A stretch of 64,000 nt of DNA from contig NZ_AUIE01000002.1 in the NCBI RefSeq assembly GCF_000423545.1, positions 310,001 through 374,000 of the forward strand. The letters are read 5' to 3'. Below the pieces are notes generated by a model. It saw nothing but the letters and a program-made list of their open reading frames with translations, did not search any database and was not told the DNA's origin. The stretch is from Metapseudomonas resinovorans DSM 21078 (GTDB lineage Bacteria; Pseudomonadota; Gammaproteobacteria; Pseudomonadales; Pseudomonadaceae). Both the position numbers and the translations under genes were made by a program. Shown here one piece after another: positions 40,310 through 49,006 of the stretch; within the stretch, counting starts at the first letter, position 1; each line of letters opens with the position of its first letter.

Positions 40310-40572
40310 CGGCGACACCGAAACGCTTCATTGCCGGTGCCGTGTGCCCGGCGTGCAGCGAAATGGACAAGATCCAGATGTGGGACGAAGACGGTGTGCC
40401 GCACCGCGAGTGCGTGGCCTGCGGTTACGCCGACACCCTCAACGCCCAGGGCCAGTCGGTGCCGAAGGAGCTTGGCACGCGGGTCAACCAGCCCAAGCCC
40501 AAGCCGGCCGATCCCAAGGTCCAGGGCGTGCAGTTCTTCCCCAATCCCAAGCTGAAGAAACCCAGCGAATAA
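40306..40572 (+). CDS. yheV: YheV-family zinc-ribbon protein
   Basis: The 88-residue protein has two CxxC knuckles, AVCPACSEMDK and ECVACGYAD, that should bind one zinc. The C-terminus is Pro- and Lys-rich. YheV is found next to prlC in many gammaproteobacteria, as here, with a four-base overlap. Role unknown. Confidence 0.9.
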   Translation: MTATPKRFIAGAVCPACSEMDKIQMWDEDGVPHRECVACGYADTLNAQGQSVPKELGTRVNQPKPKPADPKVQGVQFFPNPKLKKPSE

Positions 40573-40593
40573 CGCGCAAGCCAAGGAGGGCGT

Positions 40594-41370
40594 ATGTGGC
40601 ATCTGGTGTGTGGGGATGTGGCGGCTGTCGGTGTTGGTCGCGTGATTGGCGAGGCGGCTGCCGCGAGCCATCTGCGTGTGTTGCGCGATGATCTTGCGGT
40701 TGGCGCGCTGGTGGATGTCGAGCAACCGCCCTGCACCGTCCGTGCGCAGTTCTGGCTGGATGTCTGGCCCGAGGCGGTGACACCCAGGCCGGATTTCGCT
40801 CGCGGGCTCAGTGCCGATGCCGACTGGCTCGCCGGGCTGGCCCGCCAGGATCAGCCGGTGACCGTCTGGCATGGCGACAGCTGCTCCGAGCAGCTCCTGC
40901 TGGCCCGCGTGGCTGCAGCACTGGTGCAGAGTGAGGTGCCGTTCTGGGAAGTGCCTTGTGGCACTGGCGACAGCAGCGTTCGCATGCGTCGCGCCGTAGG
41001 TATGGTTGAGCCTGATGCGCTGGCGGCCTATTACCTGCCGAAACGGGTCGAGGCAGGGCGCAAGGCACAGCTCGCCGCACAATGGCTCGCCGCCGTGGCG
41101 GCCAACGCCGATATTCGCCGCTGGCACGATGGCGATTTCCACGGCGAGGGCCACGCCGCAGTGGATGCCATGCTCCTCGCCGCCTGCACCCCGGAATGGC
41201 AACCGCTGCCACGGGTGATGGCCGAGCTCATGGCCAGTAGCGACGGTTTCTTCGTCACGGACTTCTTCGCCTTCTGGCGCGCTCGCGAACTGGCCGGCCA
41301 GGGGCGCATCGAACTGGGCGGGACTGCCGGCCAGCAGGGCTACGGCGCGCTGACGGTTCGCCTTGTGTAG
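40594..41370 (+). CDS. DUF1835/DUF3658-type protein
   Basis: The 258-residue protein begins MWHLVCGDVAAVGVGRVIGE, a DUF1835 start, with VTVWHGDSCSEQLLLARVAA further on. A C-terminal DUF3658-like region includes DGFFVTDFFAFWRARELAGQ (20 residues). No catalytic motif is clear and no signal peptide is seen. It lies 21 bases after yheV and may share its transcript. Function unknown. Confidence 0.75.
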   Translation: MWHLVCGDVAAVGVGRVIGEAAAASHLRVLRDDLAVGALVDVEQPPCTVRAQFWLDVWPEAVTPRPDFARGLSADADWLAGLARQDQPVTVWHGDSCSEQLLLARVAAALVQSEVPFWEVPCGTGDSSVRMRRAVGMVEPDALAAYYLPKRVEAGRKAQLAAQWLAAVAANADIRRWHDGDFHGEGHAAVDAMLLAACTPEWQPLPRVMAELMASSDGFFVTDFFAFWRARELAGQGRIELGGTAGQQGYGALTVRLV

Positions 41371-41421
41371 GTTGATCCGCCATCCGGCAGAAACTGGCCA
41401 GACGTAGGAGAAAGCTGCATA

Positions 41422-41441
41422 TACTGTATGAATATACAGCT
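41422..41441. promoter_or_regulatory. LexA (SOS) box
   Basis: TACTGTATGAATATACAGCT contains CTG-N10-CAG (41424-41439) with the AT-rich centre of a LexA box. It lies 18 bases upstream of the radical SAM gene's ATG, an ideal position for repression. PA0069, the counterpart, is a known LexA-regulon member as I recall. Confidence 0.85.
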
Positions 41442-41458
41442 AGCGTGGAGTTCGCCCG

Positions 41459-42517
41459 ATGTCCGCCACTCTCCCTCCCCGTGGCCGCGGTACCGCCAGT
41501 AATCCGTTCAATCGCTACGCGCCAACCACCTCGGTGGCGCTGGATGACGGCTGGTTCCAGGAGGTCCTGCCCAGCCGCGCCACCGAGGTGCGACTGGAAA
41601 CCGCCAAGAGCATCATCACCCGCAACCAATCGCCGGACCTGCCCTTCGACCGTTCGGTGAATCCCTATCGCGGCTGTGAGCACGGCTGCATTTACTGCTA
41701 CGCGCGGCCCAGCCATGCGTACTGGGATATGTCGCCGGGGCTGGATTTCGAGACCCGGCTGATCGCCAAGACCAACGCGGTGGCCCTGCTCGAACAGCAG
41801 CTCTCCAAGCCCGGCTACCCGTGCGCGCCGATCAACCTTGGCTCCAACACCGATCCGTACCAACCCATCGAGCGAGAACACCGTCTCACCCGCCAGACGC
41901 TTGAAGTGCTGCTGCGCTATCGCCACCCGGTGACCATCGTCACCAAGGGTTCGCTGGTGTTGCGCGACCTCGACCTGCTCACCGAACTGGCGGAACAGAA
42001 CCTGGTGGCGGTGATGATCAGCCTCACCACCCTCGACGATGAGTTGAAACGTACCCTCGAACCTCGTGCCGCGGCCCCGTCGGCGCGACTGCGGGCCATC
42101 CGCGTGCTGAGCGAGAACCGTATTCCGGTGGGCGTGCTCTGTTCGCCGATGATCCCGATGATCAATGACATGGAGCTGGAAAGCCTGCTGGAAGCGGCCC
42201 GTGATGCCGGTGCGCGACAGGCGAATTACATGTTGCTGCGTCTGCCGCGGGAAGTGGGGCCGCTGTTCGAGGAGTGGCTCCAGGCGCACTACCCTCAACG
42301 TGCCGCCCATGTGATGAGCATCATCCGCCAGTGCCGGGGAGGCGAGATCTACGACAGCCGCTTCGGGCACCGCTTCAAGGGCGAGGGGCCCTTCGCCGAG
42401 TTGCTGGCCCAGCGCTTTGGCGTGGCCATCCGCAAGTTGGGCCTGAACCGTCGTCGCGGCTACGAACTGGACTGTTCGCGCTTCTGTCCGCCCGGCGGAC
42501 AAATGGCGTTACTTTGA
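41459..42517 (+). CDS. Radical SAM protein (PA0069 family)
   Basis: The 352-residue protein has the radical SAM cluster motif CEHGCIYCYARPSHAYWD (Cx3Cx2C), distantly like spore photoproduct lyase. Other conserved blocks are INLGSNTDPYQPIEREH and the C-terminal LDCSRFCPPGG with further Cys residues. Its LexA box suggests an SOS role, possibly in DNA repair, but this is inference. Reaction unknown. Confidence 0.9.
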   Translation: MSATLPPRGRGTASNPFNRYAPTTSVALDDGWFQEVLPSRATEVRLETAKSIITRNQSPDLPFDRSVNPYRGCEHGCIYCYARPSHAYWDMSPGLDFETRLIAKTNAVALLEQQLSKPGYPCAPINLGSNTDPYQPIEREHRLTRQTLEVLLRYRHPVTIVTKGSLVLRDLDLLTELAEQNLVAVMISLTTLDDELKRTLEPRAAAPSARLRAIRVLSENRIPVGVLCSPMIPMINDMELESLLEAARDAGARQANYMLLRLPREVGPLFEEWLQAHYPQRAAHVMSIIRQCRGGEIYDSRFGHRFKGEGPFAELLAQRFGVAIRKLGLNRRRGYELDCSRFCPPGGQMALL

Positions 42518-42628
42518 GGTGTGACTCGGGAGGCTGTTGCGGCAGTCCTGTAGGAATTCAAATGCCGGCAATCAGATGGATAATGGGCGGCATACAAGAC
42601 AATTCCTACGATGACCGAGGTTGGCAGC

Positions 42629-43336
42629 ATGAGCAACGAGCATGACAAGCAAGGCAGTGAAAGTGCGGAAGAGGCACTGCGGAACATCGTCGAGGGCTTA
42701 CAGCGGTTCCGCGACGAGGTCTTCCCGCAGCAGGAGGAACTGTTCAAGAAGCTCGCCCATGAGCAGAAACCCCGCGCCATGTTCATCACCTGCGCCGACT
42801 CGCGCATCGTCCCCGAGCTGATCACCCAGAGCTCCCCAGGCGACCTGTTCGTGACCCGTAACGTCGGCAACGTGGTGCCGCCCTACGGCCAGATGAACGG
42901 TGGCGTTTCCACTGCCATCGAGTTCGCGGTGATGGCCCTCGGCGTGCACCACATCATCATCTGCGGCCACTCCGACTGCGGCGCCATGAAGGCGGTGATG
43001 GACCCGCAGACCCTGGAACGCATGCCTACGGTCAAGGCCTGGCTGCGTCATGCCGAGGTGGCCAAGGTGGTGGTGCAGGAGAACTGCGGCTGCGCCAATC
43101 ACGAATCCCTGGGCGTGCTTACCGAGGAAAACGTGGTGGCCCAGTTGGACCACCTGCGTACCCACCCCTCGGTGGCGGCGCGCCTAGCCAGCGGCCAGTT
43201 GTTCATCCACGGTTGGGTCTATGACATCGAGACCTCGGTGATCAAGGCTTACGACGCCGAGCAGGGTCGCTTCCGGGTGATTGGTGATGGTCCGCTGCCG
43301 ATGGCCACGCCACGGCCGCGCTACCTGTCGGAGTGA
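42629..43336 (+). CDS. Beta-carbonic anhydrase
   Basis: The 235-residue zinc enzyme interconverts CO2 and bicarbonate. The zinc and catalytic residues are in ITCADSRIVPELI (Cys, Asp, Arg) and ICGHSDCGAMKAV (His, Cys). The start is MSNEHDKQGS with GAGG upstream; an ATG six codons earlier is possible. It corresponds to PA0102. An intrinsic terminator follows. Confidence 0.94.
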   Translation: MSNEHDKQGSESAEEALRNIVEGLQRFRDEVFPQQEELFKKLAHEQKPRAMFITCADSRIVPELITQSSPGDLFVTRNVGNVVPPYGQMNGGVSTAIEFAVMALGVHHIIICGHSDCGAMKAVMDPQTLERMPTVKAWLRHAEVAKVVVQENCGCANHESLGVLTEENVVAQLDHLRTHPSVAARLASGQLFIHGWVYDIETSVIKAYDAEQGRFRVIGDGPLPMATPRPRYLSE

Positions 43337-43339
43337 TGC

Positions 43340-43367
43340 AAAGGGGCTGCTGATGCAGCCCCTTTTT
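43340..43367 (+). terminator. Terminator after the carbonic anhydrase gene
   Basis: AAAGGGGCTGC, a TGAT loop, GCAGCCCC and a T run form a strong intrinsic terminator starting three bases after the stop codon. Confidence 0.88.
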
Positions 43368-43385
43368 CATTGCCTGGGTCAGTCA

Positions 43386-43446
43386 GTAGCCCGGATGAAA
43401 TCCGGGGTAGAGTCCAGCCACCGCTCCCGGATTTCATCCGGGCTAC
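43386..43446. repeat. Perfect 21-base inverted repeat (CCCGGATGAAATCCGGG family)
   Basis: The left arm 43386-43406 (GTAGCCCGGATGAAATCCGG plus G) is the exact inverse of 43426-43446, with a 19-base spacer. Each arm is itself partly palindromic (CCCGGAT/ATCCGGG). It lies between the carbonic anhydrase terminator and a convergent gene, typical of a REPIN-like intergenic element. Confidence 0.8.
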
Positions 43447-43487
43447 GATTTGCCAACTTCCTCCGACAAGGGTGAGTCATTCACCAT

Positions 43488-44147
43488 TCAGCTTGCCGCA
43501 CGCTGGCCCGGGTTGAGTTCCAGCCCGACGCCCAGTTGCTGGGACAGGCACGGCCAGCGCTTCCAGGCCTCTTCCACCTTGGGATCGTGCAACTGCTGGC
43601 GATAGGTCTGGGCCGAGGGCAGGTTGAACACTTCTTCATCGAGAAGTCCCTCCACGGCGTGGTGCACGGCTTCATCCAACTGGTTGGCGAAGGGTTCGCC
43701 GATCAACTGGTGGGCGATCAGGTTGGCCACTGTGGTATCCAGCGGAATCAGTGGCTGGCCGAAGTGGACGATGTAGCGGTCGTTGACTTCTTCCACCAGG
43801 CGATGGGCCAGGTAGGCCTCATCGAGCAGGCCTTCCAGGCCCTCGTGGCCGGCCATCAGGGCAGGCGGTTGCAGGAAGAATTGTTCGGCGACCTTGAGTA
43901 CTGGCTTGATGTGGGACTCGATGCCGGCTTCGCGGGCGACGGTGGCGGCGGCATCCAGCACGTCCGGAACCTGTTCCACGTAGGCGGCGATGAAACGGGC
44001 GAGCACGCCCTGCGCGTCGTCCGCCGGCAGGCGAATGGCGGGGTGCAGGCTGTCGATCTGGGTTTCGAGAATCTGGGTCAGTTGGCTAGAGGCTGCTTCG
44101 TTCTTGAGGGCGCGCTGGATGACTTCGCGCAGTGCGGCGGTGTTCAT
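43488..44147 (-). CDS. Conserved hypothetical protein
   Basis: The 219-residue protein appears all-helical, with no signal peptide or membrane segment. Conserved-looking parts are MNTAALREVIQRALKNEAAS and YIVHFGQPLIPLDTTVANLI. I do not recognise a domain. It precedes the cox cluster, as PA0104 does. The start MNTAALREV is chosen over an ATG seven codons earlier by typical spacing to AGGAG. Confidence 0.75.
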   Translation of the reverse strand: MNTAALREVIQRALKNEAASSQLTQILETQIDSLHPAIRLPADDAQGVLARFIAAYVEQVPDVLDAAATVAREAGIESHIKPVLKVAEQFFLQPPALMAGHEGLEGLLDEAYLAHRLVEEVNDRYIVHFGQPLIPLDTTVANLIAHQLIGEPFANQLDEAVHHAVEGLLDEEVFNLPSAQTYRQQLHDPKVEEAWKRWPCLSQQLGVGLELNPGQRAAS

Positions 44148-44532
44148 GACTGCTCCTGAAAAGGACATGGCGGTTTGCGGGGATTAACAGGTGAAGAAGA
44201 GACCTTAGCTCGCCCGACGAAACCGCTAAGACCGGATTGTCATAATCGCTTAACAGTTATTCGGGCGCGCTATAACGGCACTTTGACATCTGCTGCCGAC
44301 CCACGCCAGCCGTGGCGTTTAGGACAAGGCTTACGCGCCTTCAGACATTTCTTGGATCGCGTTGCGTGCCAGAAGTCCCTGTCTATACTCCGACTCGAAA
44401 GGCATTACCTGATGGAACCCGACTGTGCACCTGCGTGCCGAGGTCGGCGGTCTGAGTTTGGTAGTCCGGACAGCCGTCCCCAAGCCGTTGGCCCAGCCGG
44501 CGGGATAACAAGAACGAGAAGGGGAACCCGCA
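44148..44532. other. 385-base leader region before the cox operon
   Basis: No convincing gene is present; the small ORFs here have no family likeness. A sigma-70-like promoter is annotated at 44362-44389. The long distance to coxB leaves a leader of about 135 bases. Confidence 0.5.
44362..44389 (+). promoter_or_regulatory. Candidate sigma-70 promoter of the cox operon
   Basis: TTGCGT (44362-44367) and TATACT (44384-44389) are separated by 16 bases. The -10 matches TATAAT at five of six bases. It would transcribe coxB from about 44397. Confidence 0.35.
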
Positions 44533-45660
44533 ATGATGCGACATCCACGAGTCTGGATGGGACTCCTGCTGTGGTCGATTCTCAGCCAGGCGGAGGCTGC
44601 CTGGACAGTCAACATGGCGCCCGGCGCTACCGAGGTCAGCCGCACCGTTTTCGATCTGCACATGACCATCTTCTGGATCTGCGTCGTTATCGGCGTTGTG
44701 GTCTTTGGTGCCATGTTCTGGTCGATGATCATCCACCGCCGCTCCACCGGCCAACAGCCGGCGCATTTCCACGAGAGCACCACTGTGGAAATCCTCTGGA
44801 CCGTCGTGCCCTTCGTCATCCTCGTGCTGATGGCGGTGCCGGCGACCAAGACCCTGATCGACATCTATGACACCTCCGAATCCGGACTGGATGTGCAGAT
44901 CACCGGTTACCAGTGGAAATGGCACTACAAGTACCTGGGCCAGGACGTGGAGTTCTTCAGCAACCTGGCCACACCTGCCGATCAGATCCACAACAAGGCG
45001 CCGAAGGACGAGCACTACCTGTTGGAAGTCGACCAGCCGCTGGTGGTTCCGGTGGGCACCAAGGTGCGCTTCCTGATCACCGCGGCCGACGTGATCCACT
45101 CCTGGTGGGTACCTGCGCTGGCGGTGAAGAAGGATGCGATTCCCGGCTTCGTCAACGAATCCTGGACCCGCATCGAAAAGCCCGGCCTCTACCGTGGCCA
45201 GTGCACCGAACTGTGCGGCAAGGACCACGGCTTCATGCCCATCGTGGTCGAGGCAAAGTCCCAGGAGGACTTCGCCAAGTGGCTGGCCCAGCGCAAGGAA
45301 GAGACGGCCAAGCTCAAGGAGCTGACCGACAAGGAGTGGACGCTAGAAGAGCTGGTCGAGCGCGGCGACAAGGTCTACCACACCAGCTGCGCGGCCTGTC
45401 ACCAGCCGGAGGGCCAGGGCATGCCACCCATGTTCCCGGCGCTCAAGGGTTCGAAGATCGCCACCGGACCCAAGGCAGATCACCTCAACATTGTCTTCCA
45501 CGGCAAGCCCGGCACCTCCATGGCCGCCTTCGGCAAGCAGCTTTCCGAGGTCGATATCGCCGCCGTCATCACGTATGAGCGCAACGCCTGGGGTAACAAC
45601 ACCGGCGACATGGTGACGCCGAAGGAAGTGCTCGCCCTGAAGCAGGCGGAAAGCCAATGA
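44533..45660 (+). CDS. coxB: Cytochrome c oxidase subunit II with fused cytochrome c domain
   Basis: The 375-residue inner-membrane protein takes electrons from cytochrome c through CuA. After a signal sequence and two membrane helices (about residues 40-65 and 85-105) comes the cupredoxin. It carries CTELCGKDHGFMP, supplying CuA Cys, His and Met ligands. A C-terminal heme c motif CAACHQ (near residue 290) makes this a caa3-type subunit. First gene of the cox operon. Confidence 0.96.
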   Translation: MMRHPRVWMGLLLWSILSQAEAAWTVNMAPGATEVSRTVFDLHMTIFWICVVIGVVVFGAMFWSMIIHRRSTGQQPAHFHESTTVEILWTVVPFVILVLMAVPATKTLIDIYDTSESGLDVQITGYQWKWHYKYLGQDVEFFSNLATPADQIHNKAPKDEHYLLEVDQPLVVPVGTKVRFLITAADVIHSWWVPALAVKKDAIPGFVNESWTRIEKPGLYRGQCTELCGKDHGFMPIVVEAKSQEDFAKWLAQRKEETAKLKELTDKEWTLEELVERGDKVYHTSCAACHQPEGQGMPPMFPALKGSKIATGPKADHLNIVFHGKPGTSMAAFGKQLSEVDIAAVITYERNAWGNNTGDMVTPKEVLALKQAESQ

Positions 45661-45689
45661 AGAACACACCGGCCTATAGGGAGACTGAC

Positions 45690-47279
45690 ATGAGTGCAGT
45701 GATCGACCACGATCATGCCGGGCATGATCACCACCACGGTCCGGCCAAGGGCCTGATGCGTTGGGTGTTGACCACCAACCACAAAGACATCGGGACCATG
45801 TACCTGTGGTTCAGCTTCGCCGCGTTCCTGCTGGGCGGCTCGATGGCCATGGTGATCCGCGCCGAGCTGTTCCAGCCCGGCCTGCAGATCGTCCAGCCCG
45901 AGTTCTTCAACCAGATGACCACCATGCACGGCCTGATCATGGTCTTCGGCGCGGTGATGCCGGCGTTCGTCGGCCTGGCCAACTGGATGATCCCGCTGAT
46001 GATCGGCGCGCCGGACATGGCGCTGCCGCGGATGAACAACTTCAGCTTCTGGCTGCTGCCGGCTGCCTTCGGCCTGCTGGTCAGCACGCTGTTCTCCGCA
46101 GGCGGAGGGCCCAACTTCGGCTGGACCTTCTACGCGCCGTTATCCACGACCTACGCGCCGGAGAGCGTGACGTTCTTCATCTTCGCCATCCACCTGATGG
46201 GCATCAGTTCGATCATGGGGGCGATCAACGTGATCGCCACCATCCTCAACCTGCGCGCTCCAGGCATGACCCTGATGAAGATGCCGCTGTTCGTCTGGAC
46301 CTGGCTGATCACCGCCTTCCTGCTGATCGCGGTGATGCCGGTACTGGCCGGCTGCGTGACGATGATGCTGATGGACATCCACTTCGGCACCAGCTTCTTC
46401 AGTGCTGCCGGCGGCGGTGACCCGGTGCTGTTCCAGCATGTGTTCTGGTTCTTCGGCCATCCTGAGGTGTACATCATGATCCTGCCCGCCTTCGGTGCGG
46501 TCAGCGCGATCATTCCGGCCTTCAGCCGCAAGCCGCTGTTCGGCTACACCTCGATGGTCTACGCCACGGCGTCGATTGCCTTCCTCTCGTTCATCGTCTG
46601 GGCGCACCACATGTTCACCGTGGGCATCCCGCTGACCGGTGAGCTGTTCTTCATGTTCGCCACCATGCTGATCGCCGTGCCCACGGGGGTGAAGGTGTTC
46701 AACTGGGTGAGCACCATGTGGGAAGGCTCGCTGACCTTCGAGACGCCGATGTTGTTCGCCGTGGCCTTCGTCATCCTGTTCACCATCGGTGGCTTCTCGG
46801 GGCTGATGCTGGCAATCGCACCGGCGGACTTCCAGTACCACGACACCTACTTCGTGGTGGCGCACTTCCACTACGTGCTGGTGCCGGGCGCCATCTTTGG
46901 CATCTTCGCCTCGGCGTACTACTGGCTGCCGAAATGGACCGGCCACATGTACGACGAGACCCTCGGCAAACTGCACTTCTGGCTGAGCTTCATCGGCATG
47001 AACATGGCCTTCTTTCCTATGCACTTCGTGGGGCTGGCCGGCATGCCGCGGCGGATTCCGGACTACAACCTGCAGTTCGCCGACTTCAACATGATCTCGT
47101 CCATCGGCGCCTTCAGCTTCGGCGCGACCCAGTTCCTCTTCCTGTTCATCGTCATCAAGTGCATCCGTGGCGGCAAGAAAGCCCCGGCCAAGCCCTGGGA
47201 TGGCGCCGAGGGGCTGGAGTGGACGGTGCCTTCGCCGGCGCCTTACCACACCTTCACCACGCCACCGGAAGTGAAGTGA
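45690..47279 (+). CDS. coxA: Cytochrome c oxidase subunit I
   Basis: The 529-residue, 12-helix subunit holds heme a and the heme a3-CuB oxygen-reduction site. Key parts are TTNHKDIGTMYLWFS, FFGHPEVYIMILPAFG (CuB His, cross-linked Tyr), WAHHMFTVG and HDTYFVVAHFHYVL (heme ligands). The start MSAVIDHDHAG with its His-rich N-terminus has GGGAGA upstream. Proton-translocating A-type oxidase. Confidence 0.98.
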   Translation: MSAVIDHDHAGHDHHHGPAKGLMRWVLTTNHKDIGTMYLWFSFAAFLLGGSMAMVIRAELFQPGLQIVQPEFFNQMTTMHGLIMVFGAVMPAFVGLANWMIPLMIGAPDMALPRMNNFSFWLLPAAFGLLVSTLFSAGGGPNFGWTFYAPLSTTYAPESVTFFIFAIHLMGISSIMGAINVIATILNLRAPGMTLMKMPLFVWTWLITAFLLIAVMPVLAGCVTMMLMDIHFGTSFFSAAGGGDPVLFQHVFWFFGHPEVYIMILPAFGAVSAIIPAFSRKPLFGYTSMVYATASIAFLSFIVWAHHMFTVGIPLTGELFFMFATMLIAVPTGVKVFNWVSTMWEGSLTFETPMLFAVAFVILFTIGGFSGLMLAIAPADFQYHDTYFVVAHFHYVLVPGAIFGIFASAYYWLPKWTGHMYDETLGKLHFWLSFIGMNMAFFPMHFVGLAGMPRRIPDYNLQFADFNMISSIGAFSFGATQFLFLFIVIKCIRGGKKAPAKPWDGAEGLEWTVPSPAPYHTFTTPPEVK

Positions 47280-47280
47280 G

Positions 47281-47832
47281 ATGAGCGGGGAATTGAGCAC
47301 TCGCCGCCTGATCCAGCGCCTGTTGGTGCTGGTGGTGGCGATGTTCGGCTTCGGTTTTGCCCTGGTGCCGATCTACGACGTGATGTGCCAGGCCTTCGGC
47401 ATCAACGGCAAGACCACGGGCTCGGCCTACGAGGGCGCGCAGTCCGAAGACCAGCAACGTCAGGTGCGGGTGCAGTTCCTCGCCACCAACGCGGCGGGGA
47501 TGAGCTGGGAATTTCGCCCCAGGGCGGATGACCTGGTGGTGCATCCGGGCGCGAGCAACGAGATGCTGTTCGTCGCCTACAACCCGACCGACAAGCCAAT
47601 GACCGCCCAGGCGATTCCCAGCGTGGCGCCGTCCAAGGCGGCGGCCTTCTTCCACAAGACCGAATGCTTCTGCTTCACCCAGCAGGTCCTGCAGCCCGGC
47701 GAGCGCATCGAGATGCCGGTGCGCTTCATCGTCGACCGTGACCTGCCGGCCGATGTGCATCACCTGACACTCGCTTACACGCTGTTCGATATCACCGCCC
47801 GCAAGCCACCAGTCGCCAGGAATGACGGCTGA
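47281..47832 (+). CDS. ctaG: Cytochrome c oxidase assembly protein CtaG/Cox11
   Basis: The 183-residue protein delivers copper to the CuB site. One N-terminal transmembrane anchor (residues 14-34) precedes a periplasmic beta-domain with the copper motif ECFCFTQQ. CQAFGING near residue 40 is a family block. It starts one base after the coxA stop and so is coupled. Confidence 0.95.
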   Translation: MSGELSTRRLIQRLLVLVVAMFGFGFALVPIYDVMCQAFGINGKTTGSAYEGAQSEDQQRQVRVQFLATNAAGMSWEFRPRADDLVVHPGASNEMLFVAYNPTDKPMTAQAIPSVAPSKAAAFFHKTECFCFTQQVLQPGERIEMPVRFIVDRDLPADVHHLTLAYTLFDITARKPPVARNDG

Positions 47833-47857
47833 CGGGACGATAAGGAGAACAACAACG

Positions 47858-48745
47858 ATGGCAAGTCACGAGCACTATTACGTTCCGGCCCAGAGCAAGT
47901 GGCCGATCATCGCCACCATTGCCTTGCTGGTCACGGTCTATGGGCTGGGAACCTGGTTCAACGACCTGAAGTACGACCGCCCGGAATCCAACGGGCCGAT
48001 GATCTTCTTCGTCGGCGGACTGTTGATCGCCTACATGATGTTCGGCTGGTTCGGCGCGGTGATCCGCGAGAGCCGTTCGGGCCTGTACAGCGGGCAGATG
48101 GACCGTTCCTTCCGCTGGGGCATGAGCTGGTTCATCTTTTCCGAGGTGATGTTCTTCGCCGCCTTCTTCGGCGCCCTCTTCTATGTTCGCTACTTCGCCG
48201 GCCCCTGGCTTGGAGGCGAGGGCGACAAGGGTATCTCCAACATGCTCTGGCCGAGTTTCGAGTACGCCTGGCCGCTGCTGGAGAACCCGGACTCCAAGCT
48301 GTTCCCGCCGCCCAAGGCCGTGATCGACCCCTGGCACCTGCCGCTGATCAACACCCTTCTGCTGGTGACGTCCAGTTTCACCGTGACCTTCGCCCACCAT
48401 GCCCTGCGCAAGAACAAGCGTGGTCCGCTCAAGGCCTGGTTGGCGGCGACCATCCTGCTGGGTGTGGTGTTCCTGGGCTTCCAGGCCGAGGAATACATCC
48501 ATGCCTACAAGGAGCTGGGGCTGACCCTGGGGTCGGGCATCTACGGGGCCACTTTCTTCATGCTCACCGGATTCCACGGTGCCCACGTAACCATGGGGGC
48601 GCTGATCCTGACGGTGATGCTGATCCGAATCCTGCGTGGCCACTTCGACAGCGATCACCATTTCGGCTTCGAGGCGGCGGCCTGGTACTGGCACTTCGTG
48701 GACGTGGTGTGGATCGGCCTGTTCACCTTCGTCTACGTGCTGTGA
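47858..48745 (+). CDS. coxC: Cytochrome c oxidase subunit III
   Basis: The 295-residue membrane protein has seven helices and stabilises the oxidase core. Family sequences are MSWFIFSEVMFFAAFFGAL, FHGAHVTMGALIL and the C-terminal AAWYWHFVDVVWIGLF. The start MASHEHYYVPAQSKWPI is chosen by ribosome-binding site AAGGAGAAC; an ATG further upstream overlaps ctaG. Confidence 0.97.
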   Translation: MASHEHYYVPAQSKWPIIATIALLVTVYGLGTWFNDLKYDRPESNGPMIFFVGGLLIAYMMFGWFGAVIRESRSGLYSGQMDRSFRWGMSWFIFSEVMFFAAFFGALFYVRYFAGPWLGGEGDKGISNMLWPSFEYAWPLLENPDSKLFPPPKAVIDPWHLPLINTLLLVTSSFTVTFAHHALRKNKRGPLKAWLAATILLGVVFLGFQAEEYIHAYKELGLTLGSGIYGATFFMLTGFHGAHVTMGALILTVMLIRILRGHFDSDHHFGFEAAAWYWHFVDVVWIGLFTFVYVL

Positions 48746-48775
48746 AAACGGTGGCCGGAGGTGGGGGCTTCCGGT

Positions 48776-48979
48776 CTACCAGGTGACTTGAGAAACGAAC
48801 TGGCCGCTGTAGAAACCCCAGGCGATGAGCGCCAGGGTCAGGGCGGCCAGGACCACACGAACCGTTAGCGCATTGACCACGCGGGAGCTGCGGCCTTCGT
48901 CCTTGACCAGGAAGAAAAGGCCGCTGAACAGGCTGACCACCGTGGCAAGCAACATGAGGACGATCGCTGCCTTGAGCAT
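48776..48979 (-). CDS. Twin-transmembrane DUF2909 protein
   Basis: The 67-residue protein has two hydrophobic helices, at about residues 5-25 and 40-58, linked by KDEGRSSRVVN. It is on the opposite strand within the cox cluster, as PA0109 is. DUF2909 members are found beside oxidase genes and may help assembly; that is inference. Its start is 28 bases from the divergent surf1 start. Confidence 0.85.
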   Translation of the reverse strand: MLKAAIVLMLLATVVSLFSGLFFLVKDEGRSSRVVNALTVRVVLAALTLALIAWGFYSGQFVSQVTW

Positions 48980-49006
48980 GCGTGACTCCGGGGGAAGGGG
49001 GATGTT

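Noticed and set aside
44175-44870. 231-residue frame over the cox leader and the start of coxB
   Set aside because: It overlaps the certain coxB gene in another frame and has no domain-like sequence.
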